Assembly: GCF_033096445.1 (NCBI RefSeq)
Contig: NZ_AP028155.1
Location: forward strand, 3,167,880-3,231,879
DNA from: Butyricimonas faecihominis
GTDB lineage: Bacteria > Bacteroidota > Bacteroidia > Bacteroidales > Marinifilaceae
Length of the DNA stretch: 64,000 nucleotides
Reading direction: 5' to 3'
Positions 26,739 to 34,930 of this stretch are shown here, piece after piece. The position numbers were made by a program, and so were the translations under genes. Position 1 is the first letter of the stretch. Each line of letters begins with the position of its first letter. Below the pieces are notes generated by a model that saw only the letters and a list, made by a program, of their open reading frames with translations, ran no database searches and was not told where the DNA came from.

Positions 26739-27950
26739 ATGCGTAGCACTTTCAAGATATTGCCCTATATCAATAGGAAAAGAATCAAGTCCGACGGCAC
26801 GACCGCCGTCCTTTGCCGTGTGTCCATCGACGGCAAAAGCATCCTCATCACGACCGGCATCTTCTGCCGTCCGGAGGATTGGAACAGCCAGACGGGAACC
26901 ATCCGCCAGCCCCGCGAGAACAACCGCCTCGCAGAATTCCGCCTGAATCTCGAACGGGCTTATGACCGCCTCCTGAAAGAACAGGGCGCAGTCAGCGCCG
27001 AACTGCTGAAAAACGCCGTGACAGGTGTGGCGACCATTCCCCAGACCCTTCTCAAAGGCGGCGAAGCGGAGCGGGAACGGCTCAGGCTGCGTGCCGAACA
27101 AATCCATTCGACTTCCACGTTCCGGCAGTCGAAGACCACGCAGCTCAACCTGCAACAGTTCCTCCAGTCCCGTGGCCTGGAGGACATCGCCTTTTCCGAC
27201 ATCACGGAGGAGTTCGGCCATTCGTTCAAACTGTTCCTGAAAAAGGAACTGGGTTATGCCTCCGGGCATGTGAACCACTGCCTGTGCTGGCTGAACCGCC
27301 TTATCTATATTGCGGTGGATGAGGGCGTGCTCCGGTGCAACCCCTTGGAGGACGTGCATTATGAGAAGAAGGACCCGCCCAAGATGCGCCACATCAGCCG
27401 CAGCGAGCTGAAACGCCTTATGGCCACGCCGATGCCGGATCCCAAGGTGGAGCTGGCCCGCCGCATGTTCATCTTCTCCTCGCTGACCGGTCTGGCGTAC
27501 GCGGACGTGTATAACCTGTACCCCCGACACATCGGCAAAACTTCTGAGGGCAGGCTCTATATCCGCAAGCCGAGGGAAAAGACCGAGGTGGAGACCTTCG
27601 TCCCCCTGCACCCGGCCGCTCGGCAGATTCTGGAACTGTACAATACCACGGACGACACCCGTCCCGTGTTCCCCCTGCCCAAGCGGGACATCCTTTGGTA
27701 CGACATTCACGGGCTGGGTGTCATGCTGGGCATCCAGAAGAACCTTTCCCATCACGCCGCAAGGCACACCTTCGGTACCCTTTTGGTCTCCGAGGGCATT
27801 TCCATAGAAAGCGCGGCGAAGATGATGGGCCATGCCGACATCAACAGCACCCAGATTTATGCGCAGATTACCGACTGCAAGATATCGAAGGACATGGACC
27901 GTCTGATGGAACGGCGCAACAGCCGGAACGAAATGCCAATGGATGAATAA
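26739..27950 (+). CDS. Second tyrosine recombinase at the ICE end
   Basis: A 403-residue Bacteroidetes-type recombinase in tandem with the IntDOT-like gene, 64 nt downstream. The N-terminus is RSTFKILPYINRKRIKSDGTTAVLCRVSIDGK. The catalytic box is SHHAARHTFGTLLVSEGISIESAAKMMGH and STQIYAQITD. FSSLTGLAYADVYNLYP again lacks the canonical arginine. Its role is uncertain: it could be a second integrase, an invertase acting elsewhere, or a relic of another element stacked at the same site. Confidence 0.88.
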   Translation: MRSTFKILPYINRKRIKSDGTTAVLCRVSIDGKSILITTGIFCRPEDWNSQTGTIRQPRENNRLAEFRLNLERAYDRLLKEQGAVSAELLKNAVTGVATIPQTLLKGGEAERERLRLRAEQIHSTSTFRQSKTTQLNLQQFLQSRGLEDIAFSDITEEFGHSFKLFLKKELGYASGHVNHCLCWLNRLIYIAVDEGVLRCNPLEDVHYEKKDPPKMRHISRSELKRLMATPMPDPKVELARRMFIFSSLTGLAYADVYNLYPRHIGKTSEGRLYIRKPREKTEVETFVPLHPAARQILELYNTTDDTRPVFPLPKRDILWYDIHGLGVMLGIQKNLSHHAARHTFGTLLVSEGISIESAAKMMGHADINSTQIYAQITDCKISKDMDRLMERRNSRNEMPMDE

Positions 27951-27967
27951 CAAAAAAGTCAGGAATC

Positions 27968-28357
27968 ATGGAACGTTACATTATCACTTTGGACGAACAC
28001 GGCACACTTCACGTGCCGGATGTTTCCGCAACAGCCATCTGGATGAATGAACCGGAACTGATGGAACTGTTCGGCGTGGTTGCCCTCACGCTCCGGGCGG
28101 CGATAAAGGCCGTGTACAAGAGCGGCATCCTGAATCCCGGCGAAGCGGAACGTCGTGTCCGCCAAGCGGACGGGTACGGGATGGACGTGCTGTACGGCCT
28201 CCCGTTGGTCATTGCCCTTGCCTTCCGCCTTCATACCTGCGGGGCAAAACGTCTGCGAGAACGGGTCATCGGAAAATTCACTTGCCACGGTGGACGGAAT
28301 ACCGCCCGCCTGTTCATCTTTCCGGTCAGTCCGCATTGGCAAATGGTGCGGAATTGA
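27968..28357 (+). CDS. Unrecognised 129-residue ICE protein
   Basis: It starts 17 nt after the second recombinase gene and was probably co-transcribed with it. Segment MNEPELMELFGVVALTLRAAIKAVYKSGIL (~26-55) reads like an HTH of the RhuM/virulence-protein type ('ELFgvs..tv...ik.i'), and DVLYGLPLVIALAFRL follows. No catalytic motif is visible. It is likely a small DNA-binding accessory of the integration module. Confidence 0.6.
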   Translation: MERYIITLDEHGTLHVPDVSATAIWMNEPELMELFGVVALTLRAAIKAVYKSGILNPGEAERRVRQADGYGMDVLYGLPLVIALAFRLHTCGAKRLRERVIGKFTCHGGRNTARLFIFPVSPHWQMVRN

Positions 28358-28381
28358 CCGTATTATCAACTCACGCACAAT

Positions 28382-28427
28382 AAAGCGGCGCATCATGAGA
28401 GGATTATCTCCCGTGATGCGCCGCTTT
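28382..28427. terminator. Strong hairpin between convergent genes
   Basis: A perfect 14-bp stem (AAAGCGGCGCATCA / TGATGCGCCGCTTT) with an 18-nt loop. It lies between the convergent ends of the 129-residue gene (+) and the Xis-like gene (-). AT flanks occur on both sides but no long T-run, so a bidirectional terminator is the best call. Confidence 0.6.
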
Positions 28428-28548
28428 CGTACATTCCTACAGGTGGCCGGGTCATTTGCAAGTGTTTTTTGCAAATACCGGAAAGGGTGGTCCACTTTTC
28501 AATGCGTACACGACTTCTACCGCCACCTACATTTTTCCCATGTCCTTC

Positions 28549-28851
28549 TCAGGTTCCGATACGGAATGCCTCCCGATAACCCTCCATCAGCAGCCGTTCG
28601 ATATCCGACTCCCGGTACAGGATTTTCCCTCCCAGCTGGATATAAGACATGCGCCCCGCATCCCGGTATTCCTGCAATGTCCGGCGGCAGGTCTTCAACA
28701 ATTTGGCCACTTCCCGGTCTGTCAGGTAGCGTTCCCCGCCCAATACGGGGCGGTAGTTTTCGGCCAATAATTCAATGTGGTCCAATGCGTGCTCCAGCAT
28801 TCTGAACAGCGCGGCCATCTGTCCGCTTTCCCTTGTCATCAATTCGTTCAT
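28549..28851 (-). CDS. Xis-like helix-turn-helix protein (first of a pair)
   Basis: A 100-residue protein with HTH_17 pattern RYLTDREVAKLLKTCRRTLQEYRDAGRMSYIQLGGKILYRESDIERLL (~41-88). In CTnDOT-family elements such small HTH proteins (Xis2c/Xis2d group) lie near the integrase and activate excision. The second member lies 38 nt upstream on the same strand. Both would oppose the integrase genes in orientation, as in CTnDOT. Confidence 0.82.
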   Translation of the reverse strand: MNELMTRESGQMAALFRMLEHALDHIELLAENYRPVLGGERYLTDREVAKLLKTCRRTLQEYRDAGRMSYIQLGGKILYRESDIERLLMEGYREAFRIGT

Positions 28852-28888
28852 TGTCAGTCTGATTTAAGTGATACTCATTTAACCTTCC

Positions 28889-29203
28889 TCAAATAGTTTT
28901 TCCTTTCAAGGCCGCCAGGGTGCGGCGTTCCTCCACCAGCGGCACGATGCGCCGCACGTCCTCCGCCCGGTAGAACATCTTGCGCACAATCTGTGAGTAA
29001 GCCAGCGTGCCGTTGTCGCGCAGCGTCTGCAAGGTGCGCGGGCTGATTTGCAGGATCTGGCACACCTCCGTGCTGTCCAGCCATTCACTGAGGCGTTTCT
29101 CCTCCGCCTTGCGGCAGAACCTGTCCACCATTCCGGCCAGCCGGTTGAAACGCGCCATCAATTCCTCAAAAGTCTTTTGCTCGATTACGATTACATTTTC
29201 CAT
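28889..29203 (-). CDS. Xis-like helix-turn-helix protein (second of a pair)
   Basis: A 104-residue protein with HTH EWLDSTEVCQILQISPRTLQTLRDNGTLAYSQIVRKMFYRAEDVRRIV (~40-87), a classic excisionase-type winged helix. The first 30 residues form a coiled-coil-like helix (FEELMARFNRLAGMVDRF). It is the promoter-proximal gene of the xis pair. It probably takes part in control of excision together with IntDOT. Confidence 0.82.
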   Translation of the reverse strand: MENVIVIEQKTFEELMARFNRLAGMVDRFCRKAEEKRLSEWLDSTEVCQILQISPRTLQTLRDNGTLAYSQIVRKMFYRAEDVRRIVPLVEERRTLAALKGKTI

Positions 29204-29557
29204 AAGATTACCGTTTAATTGTGATTATGCCGCAAAGTAAACGGAATTACGGGCAGAGTCCACCGCTTGTCAGGCGCGTGGCAGCATTTGGCGTTGTCGT
29301 GGCAGCCGTTGGCGTTCTTCGGGTACATCTATCTCCCCATCATTCCTGTTCCAGTCCCTGCCCCACACCTTATATATAATATATGGTAAGGCAAGACACC
29401 TTATGTACCTTGAGGGATGGAAACAGCGGCATAAAAGCTTTTTCAGACCTGCCGGACGGGACTTTTCAAAAAAATCATTGCCGACTCGGTAACGACTATG
29501 GAAAACGCCTCTTGCACAATACCGATTTTTGCAGCGTAATCATCAACAAGGAACGAT
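29204..29557. other. Divergent regulatory region between xis-like genes and the DUF3408 operon
   Basis: About 350 nt without a gene. It holds an imperfect direct repeat (GTGGCAGCATTTGGCGTT and GTGGCAGCCGTTGGCGTT near 29278-29314) and a palindrome CCTTATATATAATATATGG at about 29369. Both are candidate operator or origin sequences. A 225-codon frame crossing it is a shadow. Confidence 0.4.
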
Positions 29558-30067
29558 ATGGACACAGAGAAAGTGAAACAGAACCCGGCCGTGGAAGCGG
29601 CGGGAAGCAGTGGCGGGCAAGCCGCAAGAATCTTCAAGAAGGAGAATATCCCGAAGACGGCGGAAACGGTCGGGCGGGACACCTTCGAGGAATGGATGGG
29701 ACGCATCATGGAACGTTTCGACCGCCAGGACCGGATCATCTCGGTGCTGGTGAACAAGGATGCCGCCGGAGTGAAGTACCTGGACGGGGAACGGTTGTAC
29801 GACAACCAGGACCTGTGCGAGATGCTGAGGACAAGCAAACGGTCGCTGCAACGCTTCCGAAGCAAGTACAGGCTCCGTTACCAACGGATTGGTCACAAGA
29901 CCTATTACAAGGAATCGGACGTGCTGGAGTTCATCAGCCAAAATATGGAGGAAGTGCTGCAAGGCGGTACCAAGGTGCTCCGCATGAAAGAGCAACCCGG
30001 CATGGAAGCCCCAAAGAACAAATCCGGCAAAAGACCGGGCCACAAGAAGTATTCACCTAAAAAATAA
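29558..30067 (+). CDS. Helix-turn-helix protein of the ICE maintenance operon
   Basis: A 169-residue protein. It has a low-complexity start, then a helix (FEEWMGRIMERFDRQDRIISVL), then HTH_17: KYLDGERLYDNQDLCEMLRTSKRSLQRFRSKYRLRYQRIGHKTYYKESDVLEFI (~67-122), and a basic tail (KNKSGKRPGHKKYSPKK). In Bacteroidetes ICEs this gene heads the cluster DUF3408-DUF3945-topB. It probably regulates that cluster or assists excision. The next gene starts 8 nt downstream. Confidence 0.8.
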   Translation: MDTEKVKQNPAVEAAGSSGGQAARIFKKENIPKTAETVGRDTFEEWMGRIMERFDRQDRIISVLVNKDAAGVKYLDGERLYDNQDLCEMLRTSKRSLQRFRSKYRLRYQRIGHKTYYKESDVLEFISQNMEEVLQGGTKVLRMKEQPGMEAPKNKSGKRPGHKKYSPKK

Positions 30068-30075
30068 AAGTAAAA

Positions 30076-30369
30076 ATGATGGCAACGGAAAAAGAAAACA
30101 TGGCCATGACGGCTGAAACCAGAGAACAGAAACCGAGTATGGCCACCTGCAAGGAAGCCTTGGCGGATTACAGGCGGATTTACCTGCCCGTGCCTGCCAT
30201 TGAAGACCGCAAGCCGGTATTCCTCAGCAAGGAGACCCGTGACAGGCTGGACCGGATAGTCCGGTTGTTCGGTGAGCGGAAAATGAGCGTTTCAGGATTG
30301 ACGGAAAACATCGTCCGCCGCCACTTGGAAATATATGAGAAGGAAATAGACGAATGGCGCAAGCTGTGA
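30076..30369 (+). CDS. DUF3408 family protein
   Basis: A 97-residue protein. The C-terminal half (KPVFLSKETRDRLDRIVRLFGERKMSVSGLTENIVRRHLEIYEKEIDEWRKL) has the ribbon-helix-helix-like pattern of DUF3408, a small protein of Bacteroidetes conjugative elements. The two adjacent ATGs at 30076/30079 make the start slightly uncertain. It is in one operon with the HTH gene upstream and DUF3945 gene downstream. It is probably a DNA-binding accessory protein. Confidence 0.82.
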   Translation: MMATEKENMAMTAETREQKPSMATCKEALADYRRIYLPVPAIEDRKPVFLSKETRDRLDRIVRLFGERKMSVSGLTENIVRRHLEIYEKEIDEWRKL

Positions 30370-30401
30370 TTTTGATAACCCATTAAAAAACATCGAAAAA
30401 A

Positions 30402-31988
30402 ATGGAACAGAAAAAGAAAAAGCAAGAGGACGTGCTGGTCGTCCGCGACGAGAAAACGGGCGAGATCAGCGTGGTCGCCGGGCTGGACGGCAAGGGCTAC
30501 CCCAATACGAAGCCCGCGAAGCCGGAACACTCGCAGGACTTCCTGCGCTTCGACCGCCACGGGGACATGGTGGACAATTTCTTCAAGAACTTCTACCGCC
30601 AGTGCAAGGAGCCGACGCGCTTCGGCTTCTATCGGGTGGCGGCGGATGCGGTGGACACGCTGCTTCCCGTCATCAAGGACTTCCTGAAAGACCCCGTGGC
30701 AAACGCGGAGATACTTGCCTCGCACAAGGTGGACACCGCCAAGTACCAGCAACAAGCAGAAACAGAGAATGTCAAACAAGAAAAAAATAACAACGAACCC
30801 ATTAAAAAGACAGAAGAAATGGAAAAGAAAGAAGAACTGAAACAAGAGAAGGATGTTCAGCAGCCACAGGTAGCTGAAACACAGGAGAAGCCTAATCTGA
30901 TAGCGGACGACCAAGTAAACTGGGAGGAACTGCGCAAGTGCGGCATTGACAAGGAGAAACTCTCGGAAAAGGACCTAAAAGCCCTGATGAACTACGGCAA
31001 GACGGGATTAGTGACGGTAAAGCCGACCTTCGGCTATGAGAGTTACGAATTGCAGGCCCGATTGTCTTTCCAGAAGATGGAGGACGGCTATCTGAAGCTG
31101 ACACCCCATTTTATCCGCAATGAACCACGCCTTGACATCCCCCACAGGGGCTACACCTTCACCGAAGAGGACAAGAAGACGTTGAAACGCACGGGCAACC
31201 TCGGCAAGCCCGTCAACTTCGCCAACGAGAAGACAGGTGAAATCAAGCCCCACTACATCAGCATCGACCGCCTGACGAATGAAATCGTGGACATCCCTGC
31301 CGACAAGGTGCGCATCCCTAACAAAATCGGACAGACCAACCTGTCAAGGGAAGAGCAGGACATCCTACGTGCGGGATTGCCTTTGCCCAAGGAAGTGATG
31401 CTCTCCAACGGGCGCAAGTTCCAAGCCTTGTTGCAGGTGAACGCCGACAAGCGCGATGTGGAGTTCGTGCCGGGACAACCGAGGCAGCAGCAATCCCAGC
31501 GTCAGGGAAACGGCCAAGGTAAGGCGCAGGACAATTCCAATTCGCCCCAACAGTCACAAGGTGAAGAAGATGGGAATAACCAGCAACGCCGTAACCGCTC
31601 GTGGACAAACGAGGACGGGAGCATCCGCCCCATCAAGAAATGGAAAGACGATGTGTTTACCGACCAGCAGATAGCCGACTACGTGGCGGGCAAGACGGTG
31701 GTGCTCGCCAATGCGAAGGACGACCAAGGCCAGCCCTGCACGAAGTACCTGAAGTTCAACTTCGAGAAAGGCCGACCGCTGACCTACTCGCAGAACCCCG
31801 ACCTCGCGCAGACCGTCGCACCGTCCAACGAGAGCCGGACACAGCTCGCCGTGAACAACGAAGGGAAGACCAACGAAGCGACCAAACACGTGAAAGAGCC
31901 GTTGCAGCAGGGTCAGACCACGCCGAAGAATGATGCGCAGCAGAAGCAGCAGGCCAAGAAATCCAAAGGCATGAAAGTATCTTCCTGA
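30402..31988 (+). CDS. DUF4099/DUF3945 ICE protein
   Basis: A 528-residue protein of Bacteroidetes ICEs. N-terminal region ~1-110 (VLVVRDEKTGEISVVAGLDGKG...PVIKDFLKDP). A glutamine/glutamate/lysine-rich linker (~110-165) follows. Then a DUF4099-like block (VNWEELRKCGIDKEKLSEKDLKALMNYGKTGLV, ~170-205) and DUF3945-type repeats (FNEKTGEIKPHYISIDRLTNEIVDIPADKVRIP; LSREEQDILRAGLPLPKEVML). The tail is Q/N-rich. The role is unknown; it is always close to topB and the methylase-helicase, so a DNA-processing partner is likely. Confidence 0.82.
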   Translation: MEQKKKKQEDVLVVRDEKTGEISVVAGLDGKGYPNTKPAKPEHSQDFLRFDRHGDMVDNFFKNFYRQCKEPTRFGFYRVAADAVDTLLPVIKDFLKDPVANAEILASHKVDTAKYQQQAETENVKQEKNNNEPIKKTEEMEKKEELKQEKDVQQPQVAETQEKPNLIADDQVNWEELRKCGIDKEKLSEKDLKALMNYGKTGLVTVKPTFGYESYELQARLSFQKMEDGYLKLTPHFIRNEPRLDIPHRGYTFTEEDKKTLKRTGNLGKPVNFANEKTGEIKPHYISIDRLTNEIVDIPADKVRIPNKIGQTNLSREEQDILRAGLPLPKEVMLSNGRKFQALLQVNADKRDVEFVPGQPRQQQSQRQGNGQGKAQDNSNSPQQSQGEEDGNNQQRRNRSWTNEDGSIRPIKKWKDDVFTDQQIADYVAGKTVVLANAKDDQGQPCTKYLKFNFEKGRPLTYSQNPDLAQTVAPSNESRTQLAVNNEGKTNEATKHVKEPLQQGQTTPKNDAQQKQQAKKSKGMKVSS

Positions 31989-31989
31989 T

Positions 31990-34396
31990 TGCCGCCACTA
32001 AATCCATCCGATAAGTATTGACGGGCTGAAACGGGGAACATGCACCGCCTTGTGCGCATATCCCACAAACAATGCCGTGCCCCGTTTCATCCCCATTAAA
32101 GACAAAAGTATCAACGAATAAAAAAACAGAGAAAGACATGATTACCATATTGGCAGAAAAACCGAGCGTCGCCCGTGAGATAGCACGGATTGTCGGCGCG
32201 ATGAAAAGGGAAGAAGGGTATTTCACCGGGAACGGCTACCACGTGACATGGGCGCTGGGGCATCTGGTGCAGCTTGCCCTGCCAGACGGCTACGGCATCA
32301 AGGGCTTCCGGCGCGACAGCCTGCCTGTCATTCCTAAAAACTTCGAGCTTATACCCCGACAGGTAAAAACGGACAAGGGCTACAAGGCGGACGCGGCGGC
32401 GGTGAAGCAAATCAAGGTGATAACCAAGCTGTGGAACGAAAGCGATGGCATCATCGTGGCGACCGACTGCGCCCGTGAAGGCGAACTGATTTTCAGGTAT
32501 TTGTATTCCTATATCGGCTGCACCCTGCCGTTCCAAAGGCTGTGGATAAGCTCGCTGACAGATGCCGCCATCCGCAAGGGATTAAAGAAACTGAAGGACG
32601 GCCGCGAATACGACAACCTCTATCAAGCCGCCAAAGCCCGCAGCGAAGCCGACTGGCTGGTAGGCATCAACGGCACACAGGCGTTGTCGGTGGCCGCCGG
32701 GCGCGGCACGTATTCCGTGGGACGGGTGCAGACACCCACGCTGACGATGGTCTGCCAACGTTTTTGGGAGAACAAGCGTTTCCAGCCCGAACCGGTATAC
32801 CAGCTCCATTTCACCACGCCGTCGGTGAGCGTGGATGAGGTCGTGAAGTTCGCCTCGGTGGAGAAATGGAAGGACAAGGAGGAAGCCGCCATACTATATA
32901 ATAAGGTAAAGGAACAGATGGCAGCAACCGTTACCAAAGTCGAAAAGAGGGAAAAGATAGAGAACCCTCCGCTCCTGTACGACCTGACCACGCTACAAAA
33001 GAAGGCGAACACGAGGCACGGCTTCACGGCGGAACAGACGCTCGCCCTCGTGCAGAAGCTCTACGAGGCGAAGCTCGTCACCTATCCGAGAACATCAAGC
33101 CGCTACATCCCGGAGGACGTGTTTGACGAAGTGCCCATGCTGTTCGACCGTCTGGCAACCCATTCTTCCTTTGCGGAGAAGATTGGAGCCTTGGACGGAC
33201 TGAACCGCCGCAGCGTGGACGCCTCGAAAGTGACCGACCACCATGCCCTGTTGGTGACACCCAACCGTCCATTGGCGCTCTACAAGGACGAGCAGACCAT
33301 CTACGACATGATTGTGGGGCGCATGGTGGAAGCGTTCTCCCCGGAGTGCGTCAAGGACACGACCACCGTCCGGGCGGAGTGTGAGGGCATAGCGTTCGAG
33401 ACAAAAGGCTGCATCGTGCGCAAGGCGGGCTGGCGGTCGGTCTATGGCGAGGACAACATAGACACCGTTTTGCCCGACTGGAAAGAAGGTGATATATTGG
33501 CAATGAGCGGCTGTTCGATGAGTTCGGGCATGACACGCCCGAAGCCGTTGCATACCGAAAGCACCCTGCTGGCGGCGATGGAGACCGCCGGGCGCGAGGG
33601 CTTGGAGGACGAGGAAGCGCGGCAGGCGTTGAAGGACTGCGGCATCGGCACGCCCGCCACCCGTGCCGCCATCATCGAGACCCTGCTCAAAAGGGAATAC
33701 ATGGTGCGCGTGAAGAAGTCGCTCGTGCCGACGGAGAAAGGGCTTGCCCTGTATTCCATCGTCAGGGGCATGGACATCGCCGACGTGGAGATGACGGGAC
33801 GCTGGGAGGCGGAACTGGCGGAGATAGAAAAAGGCAGGATGCCGCACGAGGCATTCATCCGCGACATTGAAAGCTATACCCGGAAAATCACCACGGAACT
33901 GCTTGCCTCGGACAAGCTGTTCGGGCACAAGGCATCGGACTGTGCCTGCCCCAAGTGCGGCAAGGGTACGATGCAGTTCTACGGCAAGGTGGTGCGCTGC
34001 GACAACCCGGACTGCGCCCTGCCCGTGTTCCGCCAGATGGCGGGCAGGACGCTCACCGACGCGGAAATGAACGAACTGCTGGCAAAAGGCAGCACGGGTG
34101 TCCTCAACGGCTTCAAGAGCAGGCAGGGCAAGCCGTTCAGCGCAATGGTCACATTCGATGCGGATTTCAATACAAAATTCGTGTTTCCCGAAGCCAAAGG
34201 CACAAAAAAATTCACTAACAGGAAAGGAGGAAGAAAATAATACGTACCTTTTAATAAAGTAAGCTGCATCTCGGAATAAAAAATAAGCGAGCTTATTTTG
34301 TTCTCCCCTCGATTTGCATTACTTTTGCCACTGATTCATGTCATAATCTGTTTCAATTCGTTGATACTCGTTATTCACATGGATTTAGTGGCGGCA
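31990..34396. repeat. 18-bp inverted repeat flanking topB
   Basis: TGCCGCCACTAAATCCAT at 31990-32007 and its exact reverse complement at 34379-34396 frame the topB gene. A related direct copy (CCACTAAATCCATCAG) lies just before the DUF1896 start at about 34459. Confidence 0.55.
32138..34240 (+). CDS. topB: DNA topoisomerase III
   Basis: 700 residues from ATG at 32138 (MITILAEKPSVAREIARIVG). It is a type IA topoisomerase: Toprim domain with EKPSVA and the acidic site ATDCAREGELIFRYLY (~108-123); active-site region LVTYPRTSSRYIPEDV with the catalytic tyrosine near residue 315; C-terminal zinc motif CACPKCG...CDNPDC (~604-628). This is the topB gene carried by most Bacteroidetes ICEs, probably relaxing or decatenating DNA during transfer or replication. 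A longer frame upstream (32072) has no support. Confidence 0.95.
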   Translation: MITILAEKPSVAREIARIVGAMKREEGYFTGNGYHVTWALGHLVQLALPDGYGIKGFRRDSLPVIPKNFELIPRQVKTDKGYKADAAAVKQIKVITKLWNESDGIIVATDCAREGELIFRYLYSYIGCTLPFQRLWISSLTDAAIRKGLKKLKDGREYDNLYQAAKARSEADWLVGINGTQALSVAAGRGTYSVGRVQTPTLTMVCQRFWENKRFQPEPVYQLHFTTPSVSVDEVVKFASVEKWKDKEEAAILYNKVKEQMAATVTKVEKREKIENPPLLYDLTTLQKKANTRHGFTAEQTLALVQKLYEAKLVTYPRTSSRYIPEDVFDEVPMLFDRLATHSSFAEKIGALDGLNRRSVDASKVTDHHALLVTPNRPLALYKDEQTIYDMIVGRMVEAFSPECVKDTTTVRAECEGIAFETKGCIVRKAGWRSVYGEDNIDTVLPDWKEGDILAMSGCSMSSGMTRPKPLHTESTLLAAMETAGREGLEDEEARQALKDCGIGTPATRAAIIETLLKREYMVRVKKSLVPTEKGLALYSIVRGMDIADVEMTGRWEAELAEIEKGRMPHEAFIRDIESYTRKITTELLASDKLFGHKASDCACPKCGKGTMQFYGKVVRCDNPDCALPVFRQMAGRTLTDAEMNELLAKGSTGVLNGFKSRQGKPFSAMVTFDADFNTKFVFPEAKGTKKFTNRKGGRK

Positions 34397-34477
34397 CTCG
34401 GAGGGATACCGGGTGCCTTTTTTCTTCTTTCCTATCCATTCCACAATCTGATTTTTCACCACTAAATCCATCAGAAA
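34241..34477. other. topB-DUF1896 intergenic region
   Basis: 237 nt. It contains a palindrome AAATAAGCGAGCTTATTT (about 34283-34300) and a terminator (34393-34423). No gene is seen. Confidence 0.4.
34393..34423 (+). terminator. Rho-independent terminator after topB
   Basis: Stem GGCACTCGG / CCGGGTGCC with a 7-nt loop and six T residues. Confidence 0.8.
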
Positions 34478-34930
34478 ATGAAACAGAACAAGAAAACCGT
34501 CCCAGCGGAACTGTCCTACTACGGGCTGTACCTGCTGGACTACCTGAGAAAATACCATCCCGACAAAGTTTCCGACACGTACCTTATTGCAGAGAGGGAG
34601 GAAGCTGCCGCCACCACCTTTGAAAAAGAAAGGTCGGCAGGAAGTACGGTCGAGTATGCCCACGAGGAAGCCATGCGCGTCCTGCTGCACGGGCTGCACT
34701 TCTCGCCCTACGCCCTGCTGCGCGAGGTCGTGGAAAACGAGTTCGCCGACGAGGTGGCGGAATCCGGCCGCGAGGCGTTCTGCAACGAGCTTTATCCCTA
34801 CTTGACAAACCTGTTCGCCGGTTACGACACGTCGGACGACACCTTCGCCCTGTCGCCCGGACACGACCTGCTCTACACGGAGCTGGTGGGAACCGTCATG
34901 CTTTATCTGGAGTCCTATGGCGTTCAATAG
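34478..34930 (+). CDS. DUF1896 family protein
   Basis: A 150-residue acidic helical protein: [38 protein letters not shown] (~9-46) and [33 protein letters not shown], the pattern of DUF1896, a small ICE protein found just before the large methylase-helicase. Its stop overlaps the next start by 14 nt, indicating translational coupling and probably a physical partnership with that protein. The mechanism is unknown. Confidence 0.85.
   Translation: MKQNKKTVPAELSYYGLYLLDYLRKYHPDKVSDTYLIAEREEAAATTFEKERSAGSTVEYAHEEAMRVLLHGLHFSPYALLREVVENEFADEVAESGREAFCNELYPYLTNLFAGYDTSDDTFALSPGHDLLYTELVGTVMLYLESYGVQ

Noticed and set aside
26724..27953. Long minus-strand open frame of 409 codons
   Set aside because: It is the exact antisense of the second tyrosine recombinase, and GC-rich codon use on one strand opens the other. 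The plus-strand frame has clear family motifs.
29383..30060. 225-codon plus-strand frame overlapping the HTH gene
   Set aside because: It is the +1-type shadow of the supported HTH protein at 29558; R/G/P-rich translation is typical for a wrong frame.
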